This document shows, one piece after another, positions 37,438-46,333 of a stretch of 64,000 nt of DNA (position 1 is the first letter of the stretch; every line of letters starts with the position of its first letter). The stretch comes from Mameliella sp. CS4 (GTDB taxonomy: Bacteria > Pseudomonadota > Alphaproteobacteria > Rhodobacterales > Rhodobacteraceae): the NCBI RefSeq assembly GCF_019392335.1, contig NZ_JAHXRQ010000004.1:62001-126000 (forward strand), in the 5' to 3' direction. A program made the translations under genes and the position numbers. The notes beneath the pieces were generated by a model. That model was not told where the DNA came from and did not search any database. It was given only the letters and a program-made list of their open reading frames with translations.

Positions 37438-39959
37438 AGCCCGCCCGAGCTGAGCGTGCCGAAGCCTGCCTTGGGGCCCACGATGGCCTTGTCGCCCGTA
37501 GAGGTCGTGACCTCCTGCGCGACGGTCGACCCGTCGGGTTGGATCACGTCGAAGGTGCCGGAGATCGCAAAGCCCCCATCGAACATGACGCCAAAGATCG
37601 GCTCTTCTCCGAGGCGGAAACACTCGGACACCACGTTGGGACCGCTGGCATCGTCCGGCAGGCGCGCGCCCGAGAACCGGTCGATCTTGATGAACTGGCA
37701 CTCTTCGGGAACCTTGAAGTTGCCGCCCCCGTATTTCTTGATCGCGTCCTTCATGAATTCGTTGAAGACCGGGCCACACATGCCCCCGCCAGACGCTCCG
37801 CGCCCCATCGTGCGCGGCGTGTCGTACCCGATATAGCAGCCGGCCACGATGTTCGAGGTGAAGCCCACGAACCAGACGTCCTTGGCATCGTTTGTCGTGC
37901 CGGTCTTGCCCGCGGTCGGCACGCTGAGGTTGACCGTGCGCGATGCGGTGCCGCGCTCGACGACGCCGCGCATCATCGAGGTCAGCTGATAGGCGGTGAC
38001 GGCGTTCATCACCCTTTCGCGTTCGTCGGCGATACGGGGCGCCTGCCCCTGCGGCAGGTCGGGGTTGTCGCAATCGACGCAGACCCGTTTGTTGCCGAAA
38101 ACGGACTCATGCGAATAAACGGTGGTGCCATAGCGGTCCTGAACCCGGTCGACCAGTGTCGGTTCGACCCGCTCGCCGCCATTGGCGAACATCGCGTAGG
38201 CGGCAACCATACGGAACAGCGTCGTCTCATCCGCGCCCAGAGCGTTCGCGATCGACAGGCCCATGCGGTCGTAGACGCCGAATTTCTCGGCGTAGCTGGC
38301 GACGATATCCATGCCCACTTCCTGCGCCAGGCGGATCGTCATCAGGTTCCGCGACCGTTCGATCCCTGTGCGCAGCGGCGTCGGGCCATAATACTGGTGA
38401 GAGGCGTTTTGGGGCCGCCAGATGCCGGCGCCTGTGTCCACCTCGATGGGCGCGTCGACCACGATGGTCGCCGGGGAATAGCCCGAGTCCAGCGCCGAGG
38501 CATAAACGAAGGGCTTGAAGCTCGACCCCGGCTGGCGCATCGCCTGCGTCGCCCGGTTGAAGACCGAGTTCTGGTAGGAAAACCCGCCCTGCATGGCGAT
38601 CACCCGCCCCGTGTGGGCGTCCATCGCCATAAAGCCGCCCTGCACCTCGGGAACCTGCCGCAGGCTCCAGCGGATGAAGGCGCCGTCGCTGTCCTGGGTC
38701 ATCTGGCGGACGTGAATCACGTCACCGCGCTCGAAATTGTCCTGCAGGCTGCCCTTGAACCAGTCGGTGTCCGAGCGGGGCACGGTCATGCCGCGCGGGT
38801 CGTCCAGGGCGACGTCCTCGATTCCCAACAGCAGCGAGTCGTCGCGCACCTCGCGTACCACCGCCACATGCCAGGGGTGCTCCAGCACGATATCCCGAGC
38901 CACGCGCAGATCCGCCAGCGCCTCGCGCCACGTCTCCTCGTCGCCAAGGGTATCCACCGGGATCGTCTTGCCCGTCCCGCGCCATTTGCCCCGGTTGCGG
39001 TCGTATTTTTCCAGCGCCGCGCGCAGAACCTCGGCAGCCTTTGTCTGCATGTCCGGGTCCAGAGTCGCGCGCACCGAATAACCGCCGGCAAAGAACTGTT
39101 CCTCGCCGAAATCCCGGCTCAGCTGGCGACGGATTTCGTCGGTGAAATAGTCGCGCGGTGGAAGCGAGCGCGAATAGGGCTCGAAATCGCCATTCTGCAC
39201 CGACCGCAGCGGCATGGCGACTTCGGTCTCATAGGTGGCCTCGTCGATATAGTTGTTCTCAAACATCTCCCTCAGCACAAAGTCACGCCGGTTCTTCAGG
39301 CGCTCCTTGCGGCGGACAGGATGATAGTCCGATGGCGCCTTGGGCAGAGAGGCCAGCGTGGCCGCCTCATGCGGGGCCAGTTCCGACAGGGATTTGTTGA
39401 AATAGACCTGCGCCGCGGCCGTGACGCCATAGGCGTTCTGTCCCAGGAAGATTTCGTTGAGGTAGAGCTCCAGGATCTTTTCCTTGGACAACGCCCCGTC
39501 GACGCGGGAGGCCAGGATGATTTCCTTGATCTTGCGTTCGACGCGGCGGTCGCCCGACAGAAGGAAATTCTTCATCACCTGCTGGGTGATCGTCGACGCA
39601 CCACGGGTATTGCCACGCGCCGTGTCGATGGCCGCTGACACGATGGCACGCGGATCGTACCCGTCATGGGTATAGAAAGACTTGTCCTCGGCCGAGATGA
39701 AGGCGTGTTTCACCAGGTCCGGGATTTCGCGCGCGGGCGTGAACAGCCGCCGTTCCTGCGCGAATTCGTCGATCACGCGGCCTTCGGCGGAATAGATCCG
39801 GCTGATCGTGGGCGGCGAATACTGCGCCAGGTGTTCGTGGCTGGGCAGGTCGCGCCCATACATCCAGAACACGGCTCCGATGGTCAGCGCCACCATCATG
39901 GCGCCCATTGTCACGACCGAGAAGATCGCCCCGAAGAAGGAAAAGATGAAACGCAGCAC
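37431..39959 (-). CDS. mrcA: Penicillin-binding protein 1A (bifunctional glycosyltransferase/transpeptidase)
   Basis: An 842-residue class A PBP. There is an N-terminal membrane anchor (about residues 1-30) and a GT51 domain with the catalytic glutamate in ISAEDKSFYTHDGYD (about residue 90) and the TITQQVMKNFLLS motif. An OB-like insert follows. The transpeptidase domain has SxxK in GSSFKPFVYAS (about 476) and KTG in TAGKTGTTNDAKDVWFVG (about 683). It polymerises and cross-links peptidoglycan in the periplasm. The amidase gene is just upstream on the same strand. Confidence 0.96.
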   Translation of the reverse strand: MLRFIFSFFGAIFSVVTMGAMMVALTIGAVFWMYGRDLPSHEHLAQYSPPTISRIYSAEGRVIDEFAQERRLFTPAREIPDLVKHAFISAEDKSFYTHDGYDPRAIVSAAIDTARGNTRGASTITQQVMKNFLLSGDRRVERKIKEIILASRVDGALSKEKILELYLNEIFLGQNAYGVTAAAQVYFNKSLSELAPHEAATLASLPKAPSDYHPVRRKERLKNRRDFVLREMFENNYIDEATYETEVAMPLRSVQNGDFEPYSRSLPPRDYFTDEIRRQLSRDFGEEQFFAGGYSVRATLDPDMQTKAAEVLRAALEKYDRNRGKWRGTGKTIPVDTLGDEETWREALADLRVARDIVLEHPWHVAVVREVRDDSLLLGIEDVALDDPRGMTVPRSDTDWFKGSLQDNFERGDVIHVRQMTQDSDGAFIRWSLRQVPEVQGGFMAMDAHTGRVIAMQGGFSYQNSVFNRATQAMRQPGSSFKPFVYASALDSGYSPATIVVDAPIEVDTGAGIWRPQNASHQYYGPTPLRTGIERSRNLMTIRLAQEVGMDIVASYAEKFGVYDRMGLSIANALGADETTLFRMVAAYAMFANGGERVEPTLVDRVQDRYGTTVYSHESVFGNKRVCVDCDNPDLPQGQAPRIADERERVMNAVTAYQLTSMMRGVVERGTASRTVNLSVPTAGKTGTTNDAKDVWFVGFTSNIVAGCYIGYDTPRTMGRGASGGGMCGPVFNEFMKDAIKKYGGGNFKVPEECQFIKIDRFSGARLPDDASGPNVVSECFRLGEEPIFGVMFDGGFAISGTFDVIQPDGSTVAQEVTTSTGDKAIVGPKAGFGTLSSGGLY

Positions 39960-40061
39960 ATGCGGCTCCCGCTACTCGACTGAAGCCGTGTTTATAGCGC
40001 AGAAAGGTATGGGTCAAAACACATCGGCGCATGCCGGGCGGCGGTTTGCCGAAATGGCGCC

Positions 40062-41267
40062 CTATTGCCGGCGCAGGCGCGACAGGGCCTCGTCCTCCAG
40101 CGCCCAGGCGGCGACCCCGTCGCGCAGCCCGCGCGCCATACCCGTGCGCCAGACCGGATCCTGCAGGTTGCGCCGGTCCTGTTCCGTGGACAGAAACCCC
40201 AGTTCGACAAGGACAGAGGGGATGTCAGCCGATTTCAGCACTGAAAACGCCGCCTGCCGCAGCGGGTCCTTGTGCACATGGCCCAGCGAGGCATCGATTC
40301 CGGCGACGATATGTTCGGCCAACGCCTGGCTGCGCGGCGTGTTGTCCAGCCGCGCGAGATCCATCAGGATCTGGGCCACCCGGTCGTCGGTGCCGGTCAG
40401 GTCCAGCCCGGCCAGCAGGTCGTCGCGGTCATGCCGTTCCGCCAGCGCCGCCGACGCCGCGTCCGAGGCCTCTTCGGCCAGCGTATAGACCGCCGCCCCA
40501 TGCGCCACCCCCTCTTCCAGCGCATCCGCATGCAGGGAGATGAACAGGTCCGCGCCGACCTCATGGGCGTATTTTACCCGTCCTTCGAGCGAGACAAAGC
40601 GGTCCTCCTGCCGGGTCAGCCGGACATCGTAGTCGCCCGAGCGCAACAACACTTCGCGCAGCTCCAGCGCGAAGGTCAGCACCAGGTCCGCCTCTGTCAC
40701 ACCGTCCCGTTGCGCGCCCGGGTCGATGCCGCCATGCCCGGGATCAAGGACAATGGTCAGCGGGCGATCCGGGTCGGGATCGGTGCGGCGCGCCCGGGGG
40801 CGGGTCCGTACCCAGGAGGGATCGGCCGGCGGTCCGGCGGTTTTTGCGAAACTCGCGGCATCACCCGGTTGCAACCGCAGGGTCAGTTCGGCCCCCGCGC
40901 CATCGGGCAACACGCGCATCCCGGCGCTTTGTACCAACATCGGTTCCGCCAGCTCGGCCACGAGACGCGACCAGCCGGGGCGGAACAGGCCCATGCGCAA
41001 GGCACTGATCCTGTCGCTCTGGTTCAGCTCTGCGGGATCGGCACCCTGCCAGTCCACCTCGGCGAAATCCAGCACCAGCCGGTCCGGATCGGTCAGGGTG
41101 AACACCCGCCAGGGCACCCCCTGCGACAGGGTCAGGGTCAACTCGGTGCCGCCGAAACGGCGATCCTCGATGCCTCCGTCGATCAGCCGGGCCAAACCGG
41201 CATCTTGCGCGGAGGCAGCGCCGGCCCAGAGGCTCAGCGCCATCAGGAAAGTAAGAAATCTGCTCAT
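40062..41267 (-). CDS. N-acetylmuramoyl-L-alanine amidase (AMIN + Amidase_3)
   Basis: A 401-residue periplasmic cell-wall amidase with a cleaved signal peptide (MSRFLTFLMALSLWAGAASAQ). A probable AMIN domain (about 25-130) precedes the zinc amidase domain, which has IVLDPGHGGIDPG, SLHADALEEG and the catalytic-type E in SVLVELGFLS. These AmiC-type enzymes split daughter-cell peptidoglycan at division. The start at 41267 is chosen for the signal peptide; the frame is open to 41294. It lies 102 bp upstream of mrcA, same strand. Confidence 0.93.
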   Translation of the reverse strand: MSRFLTFLMALSLWAGAASAQDAGLARLIDGGIEDRRFGGTELTLTLSQGVPWRVFTLTDPDRLVLDFAEVDWQGADPAELNQSDRISALRMGLFRPGWSRLVAELAEPMLVQSAGMRVLPDGAGAELTLRLQPGDAASFAKTAGPPADPSWVRTRPRARRTDPDPDRPLTIVLDPGHGGIDPGAQRDGVTEADLVLTFALELREVLLRSGDYDVRLTRQEDRFVSLEGRVKYAHEVGADLFISLHADALEEGVAHGAAVYTLAEEASDAASAALAERHDRDDLLAGLDLTGTDDRVAQILMDLARLDNTPRSQALAEHIVAGIDASLGHVHKDPLRQAAFSVLKSADIPSVLVELGFLSTEQDRRNLQDPVWRTGMARGLRDGVAAWALEDEALSRLRRQ

Positions 41268-41339
41268 CTGCCCCGGTTCCGGTGTTTGCCGCACTCTATG
41301 GGTATCCGGTCAGGTCAATCAATCCTCGACAGGCCGCGC

Positions 41340-42497
41340 TCAGGCGGCGCCCTGCCCGCGCTCGGCCATGAAAGCGCCTAGCCGCGCGAGGCCTTCCTTG
41401 ATCTCCTCGGTCGACTGGGCATAGGCGAAACGCAGCGTGCCGCCGCCCCGCACCGGGTCAAAGTCCAGCCCCGGCGTCACGGCGACCCCGGCCTTGTCCA
41501 GGATCTCGCGGGCAAAGGCACGGCTGTCACTGGTCAGGTGGCTGACGTCCGCGTAGACGTAAAAAGCCCCATCGGGCGGTGCGATCCGGTCAAACCCGAT
41601 CCGCGGCAGCCCCTCCAGCATCAGCTGGCGATTGCGGGCATAGACGGCCAGGTTTCCTTCCAGTTCGTCCTGCGCGTCCAGCGCCGCAAGGGCCGCGACC
41701 TGGGCGGCATGGGTCGGACAGATGAACAGGTTCTGCGCCAGGCGTTCGAACTGGCGGACCATGTCTTCGGGCACCACCAGCCAGCCGATCCGCCAGCCGG
41801 TCATCGAGAAATACTTGGAAAAAGAGTTGATCACCACGACGTCGTCGCTGATTTCCAGCGCCGAGACCGCGTCCTTTTCGTACTCGATCCCGTGATAGAT
41901 CTCATCCGACAAAAAGGCCGCCCCACGCGCGTGGGCATCCGCGATCAGCGCCGCCAGTTCCGGCTTTTCCAGCATGGTGCCGCTGGGATTCGCCGGGCTG
42001 GCGACCAGCAGCCCCTGGTAGTCGATGCCCGCTAGGTCCTCTGGTGTGGGCTGATAGCGGTTTTCCGCCGAGCACTGGACCTCGACCGGGGTCACGTCCA
42101 GCGCCTTGAGGATCTGCCGATACGAAGGATAGCCGGGCGCCCCCAGCGCCACGCGGTCCCCGGCATCGAACAGCGCGGTAAAGGCCAGGATGAACCCCCC
42201 GGAAGACCCCGGCGTGACCACGACGCGGCCCGGGTCCAGGTCGATCCCGTACCACTCATCATAGAGTTTCGCGATCCGCGCGCGCAATTCCGGCAGGCCA
42301 AGCGCCACCGTGTATCCAAGCGGGTCGTTTTCCATGTCGCGGCTCAGGGCAGCACGGGCCGCGGCGGGCGCGGGGGTGCCGGGCTGGCCCAGTTCCATGT
42401 GGACGATGCTGCGCCCGTCGGCCTCTGCCTGGCGTGCCGCCTCCATCACGTCCATCACGATAAAGGGATCAACCGCGCCCCGCCTTGAATTCCGCAT
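41340..42497 (-). CDS. PLP-dependent aminotransferase (class I/II)
   Basis: A 385-residue fold-type I aminotransferase. VVTPGSSGGFILAF binds PLP phosphate, SPANPSGTML carries the conserved Asn/Pro, and the PLP lysine lies in NSFSKYFSMTGWRIGW (about residue 228). The conserved C-terminal Arg lies in GGGTLRFAYAQS. It matches the aspartate/aromatic-type aminotransferases. The amino-acid substrate is not clear. It is divergent from the M48 protease gene across a 57-bp gap. Confidence 0.9.
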   Translation of the reverse strand: MRNSRRGAVDPFIVMDVMEAARQAEADGRSIVHMELGQPGTPAPAAARAALSRDMENDPLGYTVALGLPELRARIAKLYDEWYGIDLDPGRVVVTPGSSGGFILAFTALFDAGDRVALGAPGYPSYRQILKALDVTPVEVQCSAENRYQPTPEDLAGIDYQGLLVASPANPSGTMLEKPELAALIADAHARGAAFLSDEIYHGIEYEKDAVSALEISDDVVVINSFSKYFSMTGWRIGWLVVPEDMVRQFERLAQNLFICPTHAAQVAALAALDAQDELEGNLAVYARNRQLMLEGLPRIGFDRIAPPDGAFYVYADVSHLTSDSRAFAREILDKAGVAVTPGLDFDPVRGGGTLRFAYAQSTEEIKEGLARLGAFMAERGQGAA

Positions 42498-42554
42498 GCC
42501 TGCCTCTCTACTGTGTCGCCAGTGAGGCTTACGAGCACAAGGAGCAGCCCGTCA

Positions 42555-43883
42555 ATGATCCGCCACACGATCCTGTCCCGTCTGACCGCCCTGGTCATGG
42601 CTCTGTCCATTCTGGCAGCAGCTCCGGCCCAGGCGGCCACCACGCTGCTGCGAGATGCGGACATGGAATACGCGCTGCGCCAGCTTGCCGCACCCATCCT
42701 GAGCGCCGCTGGCCTCAGCCCGCAACAGGTCAAGATCATCGTGATCGACGACGGGTCGCTGAACGCCTTTGTCGCCGACACGCGGCATATCTTCCTGCAC
42801 TCCGGGCTGATCATGCGGCTGGACAGTGCCGAGGCCTTGCAGGCCGTGATCGCGCACGAGGCGGCCCACATCGCCAACGGCCATATCGCGCGCCGCCTTG
42901 GCAACATGCGCGCCGCGCGCACCGCCGCTGGCATCGGCATGGCCCTGGCGGCCGCGGCCGCCGCCGCAGGTGCCAACAGCCAGGCCGCCGCCGCCGCGGC
43001 CATCGGGTCGCAATCCTCGGCCATGCGGCTTTTCATGTCGCATACACGGGCCGAGGAATCCGCGGCCGACATCTCTTCGGTCCGGTTCATGATGCGTGCC
43101 GGTGTCGACCCGCACGGCGCGCTGGAGGTGCAAAAGCTCTTTCGCGGGCAAGAGGCGCTGTCGGTGGGCCGACAGGACCCCTACATGCGCACCCACCCGA
43201 TGACCCGTGACCGCCAGCGCGCGCTGGAGGCGCTGGTCGCCGGGCAGAAAAGCCCGGCCCGCGATGCCACGGCGCAGTACTGGTTCAAGCGCGCCCAGGG
43301 CAAACTGACCGCCTTCAAGCGCGCGCCCTCCTGGACGCTGCGGCGTCTGAAAGACAGCGGCAGTCAGGATATCGCCCACATGCGCGAAGCCGTGGCCTGG
43401 CACCGCCAGTCGAACCTGAAGAAATCCCTCGCCGCGATCGATCGCGCCATCGCCCTGCGCCCCGGAGATCCCTACCTGCTGGAACTCAAAGGTCAGATCC
43501 TGCTGGAATCGCGCCAGTTCGGCGCCGCAGTTCAGGTCTATCAGGCCGCCGCCAACCGTGCCCCGCGCGAACCGCTGATCCTGGGCGGGCTGGGCCGCTC
43601 GCTGCTGGCAACGGGCAACCACCGCCAGGCTCTCAAAGCGCTCGAGGCCGCGCGTGGACGCGATTTCACCGATGCCCGCGTGTTGCGCGACCTGGCCGTG
43701 GCCTATGCCAAGACCGGCCAGCCCGGCATGGCTACCGTCGTGACGGCGGAACGCTATGCCCTGCAAGGGCGCCTCAAGGATGCAAAGCTGCACGCGGAAC
43801 GCGCGGTTGCGACCCTGCCCCGGGGCTCTGCCCCGTGGCAAAGGGCACAGGATGTGCTAAGTGCGGCAAAACAGGCCAAATAA
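42555..43883 (+). CDS. M48 family periplasmic metalloprotease with TPR repeats (BepA-like)
   Basis: A 442-residue protein with a signal peptide (ending AAAPAQA), the zinc motif HEAAH (about residue 102), and the downstream ligand glutamate in EESAADISSVRFM. A TPR-type C-terminal half follows (LKKSLAAIDRAIALRPGDPYLLELKGQILLESRQFGAAVQVYQAAANRAP). It resembles BepA, which removes misassembled outer-membrane proteins. The downstream thiol-redox genes (DsbA-like and thioredoxin-like) follow in the same direction and suggest a shared envelope protein-quality role. Confidence 0.92.
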   Translation: MIRHTILSRLTALVMALSILAAAPAQAATTLLRDADMEYALRQLAAPILSAAGLSPQQVKIIVIDDGSLNAFVADTRHIFLHSGLIMRLDSAEALQAVIAHEAAHIANGHIARRLGNMRAARTAAGIGMALAAAAAAAGANSQAAAAAAIGSQSSAMRLFMSHTRAEESAADISSVRFMMRAGVDPHGALEVQKLFRGQEALSVGRQDPYMRTHPMTRDRQRALEALVAGQKSPARDATAQYWFKRAQGKLTAFKRAPSWTLRRLKDSGSQDIAHMREAVAWHRQSNLKKSLAAIDRAIALRPGDPYLLELKGQILLESRQFGAAVQVYQAAANRAPREPLILGGLGRSLLATGNHRQALKALEAARGRDFTDARVLRDLAVAYAKTGQPGMATVVTAERYALQGRLKDAKLHAERAVATLPRGSAPWQRAQDVLSAAKQAK

Positions 43884-43908
43884 CAGACAACAATTTTTGG
43901 GAGTTCCC

Positions 43909-44688
43909 ATGTTCACCTCGACCAAATTCCTTCGCGGCAGCGCCGCTGCCCTCTGTCTTCTGGCGGCACCGATGGTGCAGGCCCAGGACGACGGCGGCTT
44001 TGACTTTTCCGCCATGACGCCCGAGCAGCGCACCGCCTTCGGGGCCCAGGTGCGCGAATACCTGCTGGAAAACCCGCAGGTCATCATGGAGGCGGTTGCC
44101 GTCCTTGAAGACCGCGAAAAGCAGGCCCAGGCCGCACAGGACGACGCCCTTGTCACCGACAACATGGCCCGCCTTCTGGATGACGGGTTTTCCTGGGTCG
44201 GCGGAAACCCCGAGGGTGACGTGACCGTGATCGAGTTCATGGATTACCGCTGTGGCTATTGCCGCCGCGCCCATCCCGAGGTCGAGGAGCTGATCGCCAG
44301 CGACGGCAACATCCGCTACATCCTCAAGGAATTCCCGATCCTGGGCGAGGCATCGATGATCTCGTCGAAATTCGCCGTGGCCACACATATCCTTGCAGGC
44401 GACGAGGCCTACAAGGCCGTGCATGACGCGCTGATCACGCTTGAAGGCAACCCCGGCAATGGACCGTTGCGCCGAATCGCGCAGACGCTGGGTCTGGATG
44501 CGGATGCGATCATGGCCGAGATGGACAGCGACGAGGTCGCGCGCCGCATCGCGGAAACCCGCGAACTCGCGCTGGCGATGAACATCAACGGCACGCCCAG
44601 CTTCGTCTTTGGCGAGGAAATGGTGCGCGGCTACGCGCCTCTGCCGACCATGCGCCAGATCATCGAAGACCAGCGCGCCGCCGAGTGA
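43909..44688 (+). CDS. DsbA-family periplasmic disulfide oxidoreductase
   Basis: A 259-residue protein with a signal peptide (MFTSTKFLRG...PMVQAQ), a helical N-terminal linker domain, and a thioredoxin-like fold with CGYC (in MDYRCGYCRRAHPEVEEL, about residue 115). The cis-Pro motif is in INGTPSFVFG. The helical N-terminal part makes it ScsC-like. It overlaps the next gene by GTGA and lies 25 bp after the M48 protease gene. Confidence 0.92.
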   Translation: MFTSTKFLRGSAAALCLLAAPMVQAQDDGGFDFSAMTPEQRTAFGAQVREYLLENPQVIMEAVAVLEDREKQAQAAQDDALVTDNMARLLDDGFSWVGGNPEGDVTVIEFMDYRCGYCRRAHPEVEELIASDGNIRYILKEFPILGEASMISSKFAVATHILAGDEAYKAVHDALITLEGNPGNGPLRRIAQTLGLDADAIMAEMDSDEVARRIAETRELALAMNINGTPSFVFGEEMVRGYAPLPTMRQIIEDQRAAE

Positions 44689-45110
44689 TCCGGGCCGCGC
44701 TTCTGTCTTTCGTCTTCTGCGCCGGCCCCGTGCTGGCGCAGGAGATGAGTCTGTCGGAACGGTTGCGGGCGCTGAGCGCGCCGGCGCCCACCGACTTCTA
44801 CGAAGACGAACGCCAGGGCGATCTGGATCTGATCGCACGCCACGCGCCCGCGCTGTTCGGCGAGGACGGCGCCGTGATCGCCATGTTCACCGGTCCGGGC
44901 TGTGACACCTGCCCGGCGGCATGGGCCGATCTTCGGGACATGGCACAGGCGCAGGGCGTGACCGTGCGCCTGCTGGATACGGCTGAGCCCGGGAACGCCA
45001 CGCTGATGGACACGCTTACGCTGGACACCCTGCCCTCATATGTCATGCGGGACAGGCTGATCCGGGGAGAGATGCCCGCCTTTGTCCTGGTGCGATACCT
45101 GGCGGAATGA
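44685..45110 (+). CDS. Secreted thioredoxin-like protein with CxxC
   Basis: A 141-residue protein that starts with GTG inside the DsbA stop codon (GTGA) and has a signal peptide (MIRAALLSFVFCAGPVLAQ). The mature part has a redox CDTC motif in MFTGPGCDTCPAAWADL (about residue 72-75) and a thioredoxin-like beta/alpha order, ending LPSYVMRDRLIRGEMPAFVLVRYLAE. It may be a partner or reductant for the adjacent DsbA-like protein. It is unrelated to known DsbB or DsbD membrane partners. Confidence 0.8.
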   Translation: MIRAALLSFVFCAGPVLAQEMSLSERLRALSAPAPTDFYEDERQGDLDLIARHAPALFGEDGAVIAMFTGPGCDTCPAAWADLRDMAQAQGVTVRLLDTAEPGNATLMDTLTLDTLPSYVMRDRLIRGEMPAFVLVRYLAE

Positions 45111-45116
45111 GGCGGA

Positions 45117-46241
45117 TTACTCCGCCGCTTCCGCCTGTTCTGCCTCGATGACTTCTGCGCGCTTCTCGACCTCTTCGACGATGTGCTCGATCATCTGGTC
45201 GTTGGACATCTTGTGGCTGGCCTTGCCCGCGAGGTAGACCATCCCGCTGCCTGCGCCGCCGCCGGTAAACCCGACGTCCGTCATCAGCGCCTCGCCGGGG
45301 CCATTCACGACGCAGCCGATGATCGACAGGCTCATGGGCGTCTTGATGTGTTCCAGCCGCTTTTCAAGCACTTCGACGGTCTTGATCACGTCGAACCCCT
45401 GCCGCGCGCAGGAAGGGCATGAGATGATATTGACGCCACGATGGCGCAGGCCAAGCGACTTCAGGATCTCGTAGCCAACCTTGACCTCTTCGACCGGGTC
45501 CGCCGACAGGGACACCCGGATCGTGTCGCCGATCCCCATCCACAACAGGTTGCCCAACCCGATGGCAGATTTGATCGTGCCAGACATCAGGCCACCGGCC
45601 TCGGTGATCCCCAGATGAATGGGCGCATCGGTCTGTTCGGCAAGCTGCTGGTAGGCGGCGGCGGCCATAAAGACATCCGAGGCTTTGCAGCTGATCTTGA
45701 ACTCGTGGAAATCGTTGTCCTGCAGGATCTTGATGTGATCCAGTCCGCTTTCCACCATCGCGTCCGGGCAGGGCTCGCCGTATTTCTCCAGCAGGTGTTT
45801 TTCGAGGCTGCCGGCGTTCACGCCGATCCGGATCGAGCAGTTGTGATCGCGCGCGGCCTGGATCACCTCGCGCACGCGGTCCTGACTGCCGATGTTGCCC
45901 GGGTTGATGCGCAGGCAGGCGGCGCCCGCTTCGGCAGCCTCGATCCCGCGCTTGTAGTGGAAATGGATGTCGGCGACGATCGGCACCGGGCTTTCGCGCA
46001 CGATTTCCTTCAGCGCGCGGGACGAGTCCTCATCGGGGACCGACACCCGCACGATGTCTGCGCCTGCTTCAGCTGCGGCCTGTATCTGATTGATAGTGCC
46101 GGGAATATCGGTGGTGACCGTGTTGGTCATGGTCTGCACGCTGATCGGCGCATCGCCCCCGACGGGAACATTGCCGACCATGATTTGCCGGGATGTGCGA
46201 CGATAGATATTGCGCCACGGGCGGACGTGATTGAGGCTCAT
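45117..46241 (-). CDS. ispG: (E)-4-hydroxy-3-methylbut-2-enyl-diphosphate synthase (flavodoxin)
   Basis: A 374-residue iron-sulfur enzyme of the MEP isoprenoid pathway. The TIM-barrel half has [16 protein letters not shown] and RINPGNIGS. The 4Fe-4S ligands lie in [11 protein letters not shown] (about residues 275-278) and [12 protein letters not shown] (about 306, with the conserved Glu). Length is normal. It follows the RodZ-like gene on the same strand, an arrangement common in Rhodobacterales. Confidence 0.97.
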   Translation of the reverse strand: MSLNHVRPWRNIYRRTSRQIMVGNVPVGGDAPISVQTMTNTVTTDIPGTINQIQAAAEAGADIVRVSVPDEDSSRALKEIVRESPVPIVADIHFHYKRGIEAAEAGAACLRINPGNIGSQDRVREVIQAARDHNCSIRIGVNAGSLEKHLLEKYGEPCPDAMVESGLDHIKILQDNDFHEFKISCKASDVFMAAAAYQQLAEQTDAPIHLGITEAGGLMSGTIKSAIGLGNLLWMGIGDTIRVSLSADPVEEVKVGYEILKSLGLRHRGVNIISCPSCARQGFDVIKTVEVLEKRLEHIKTPMSLSIIGCVVNGPGEALMTDVGFTGGGAGSGMVYLAGKASHKMSNDQMIEHIVEEVEKRAEVIEAEQAEAAE

Positions 46242-46333
46242 GCGCTCTGTCCTGTGTTTGCGTTGGTCTTGGTGCGGACACTAGTCGCTGCGCGCGCCAC
46301 AGACCAGCCCGTGCGCCATCGCGCCGCGTGTCG

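Noticed and set aside
37230..39638. 802-codon open frame on the plus strand
   Set aside because: Antisense to mrcA with intact PBP motifs; a shadow frame of GC-rich coding DNA.
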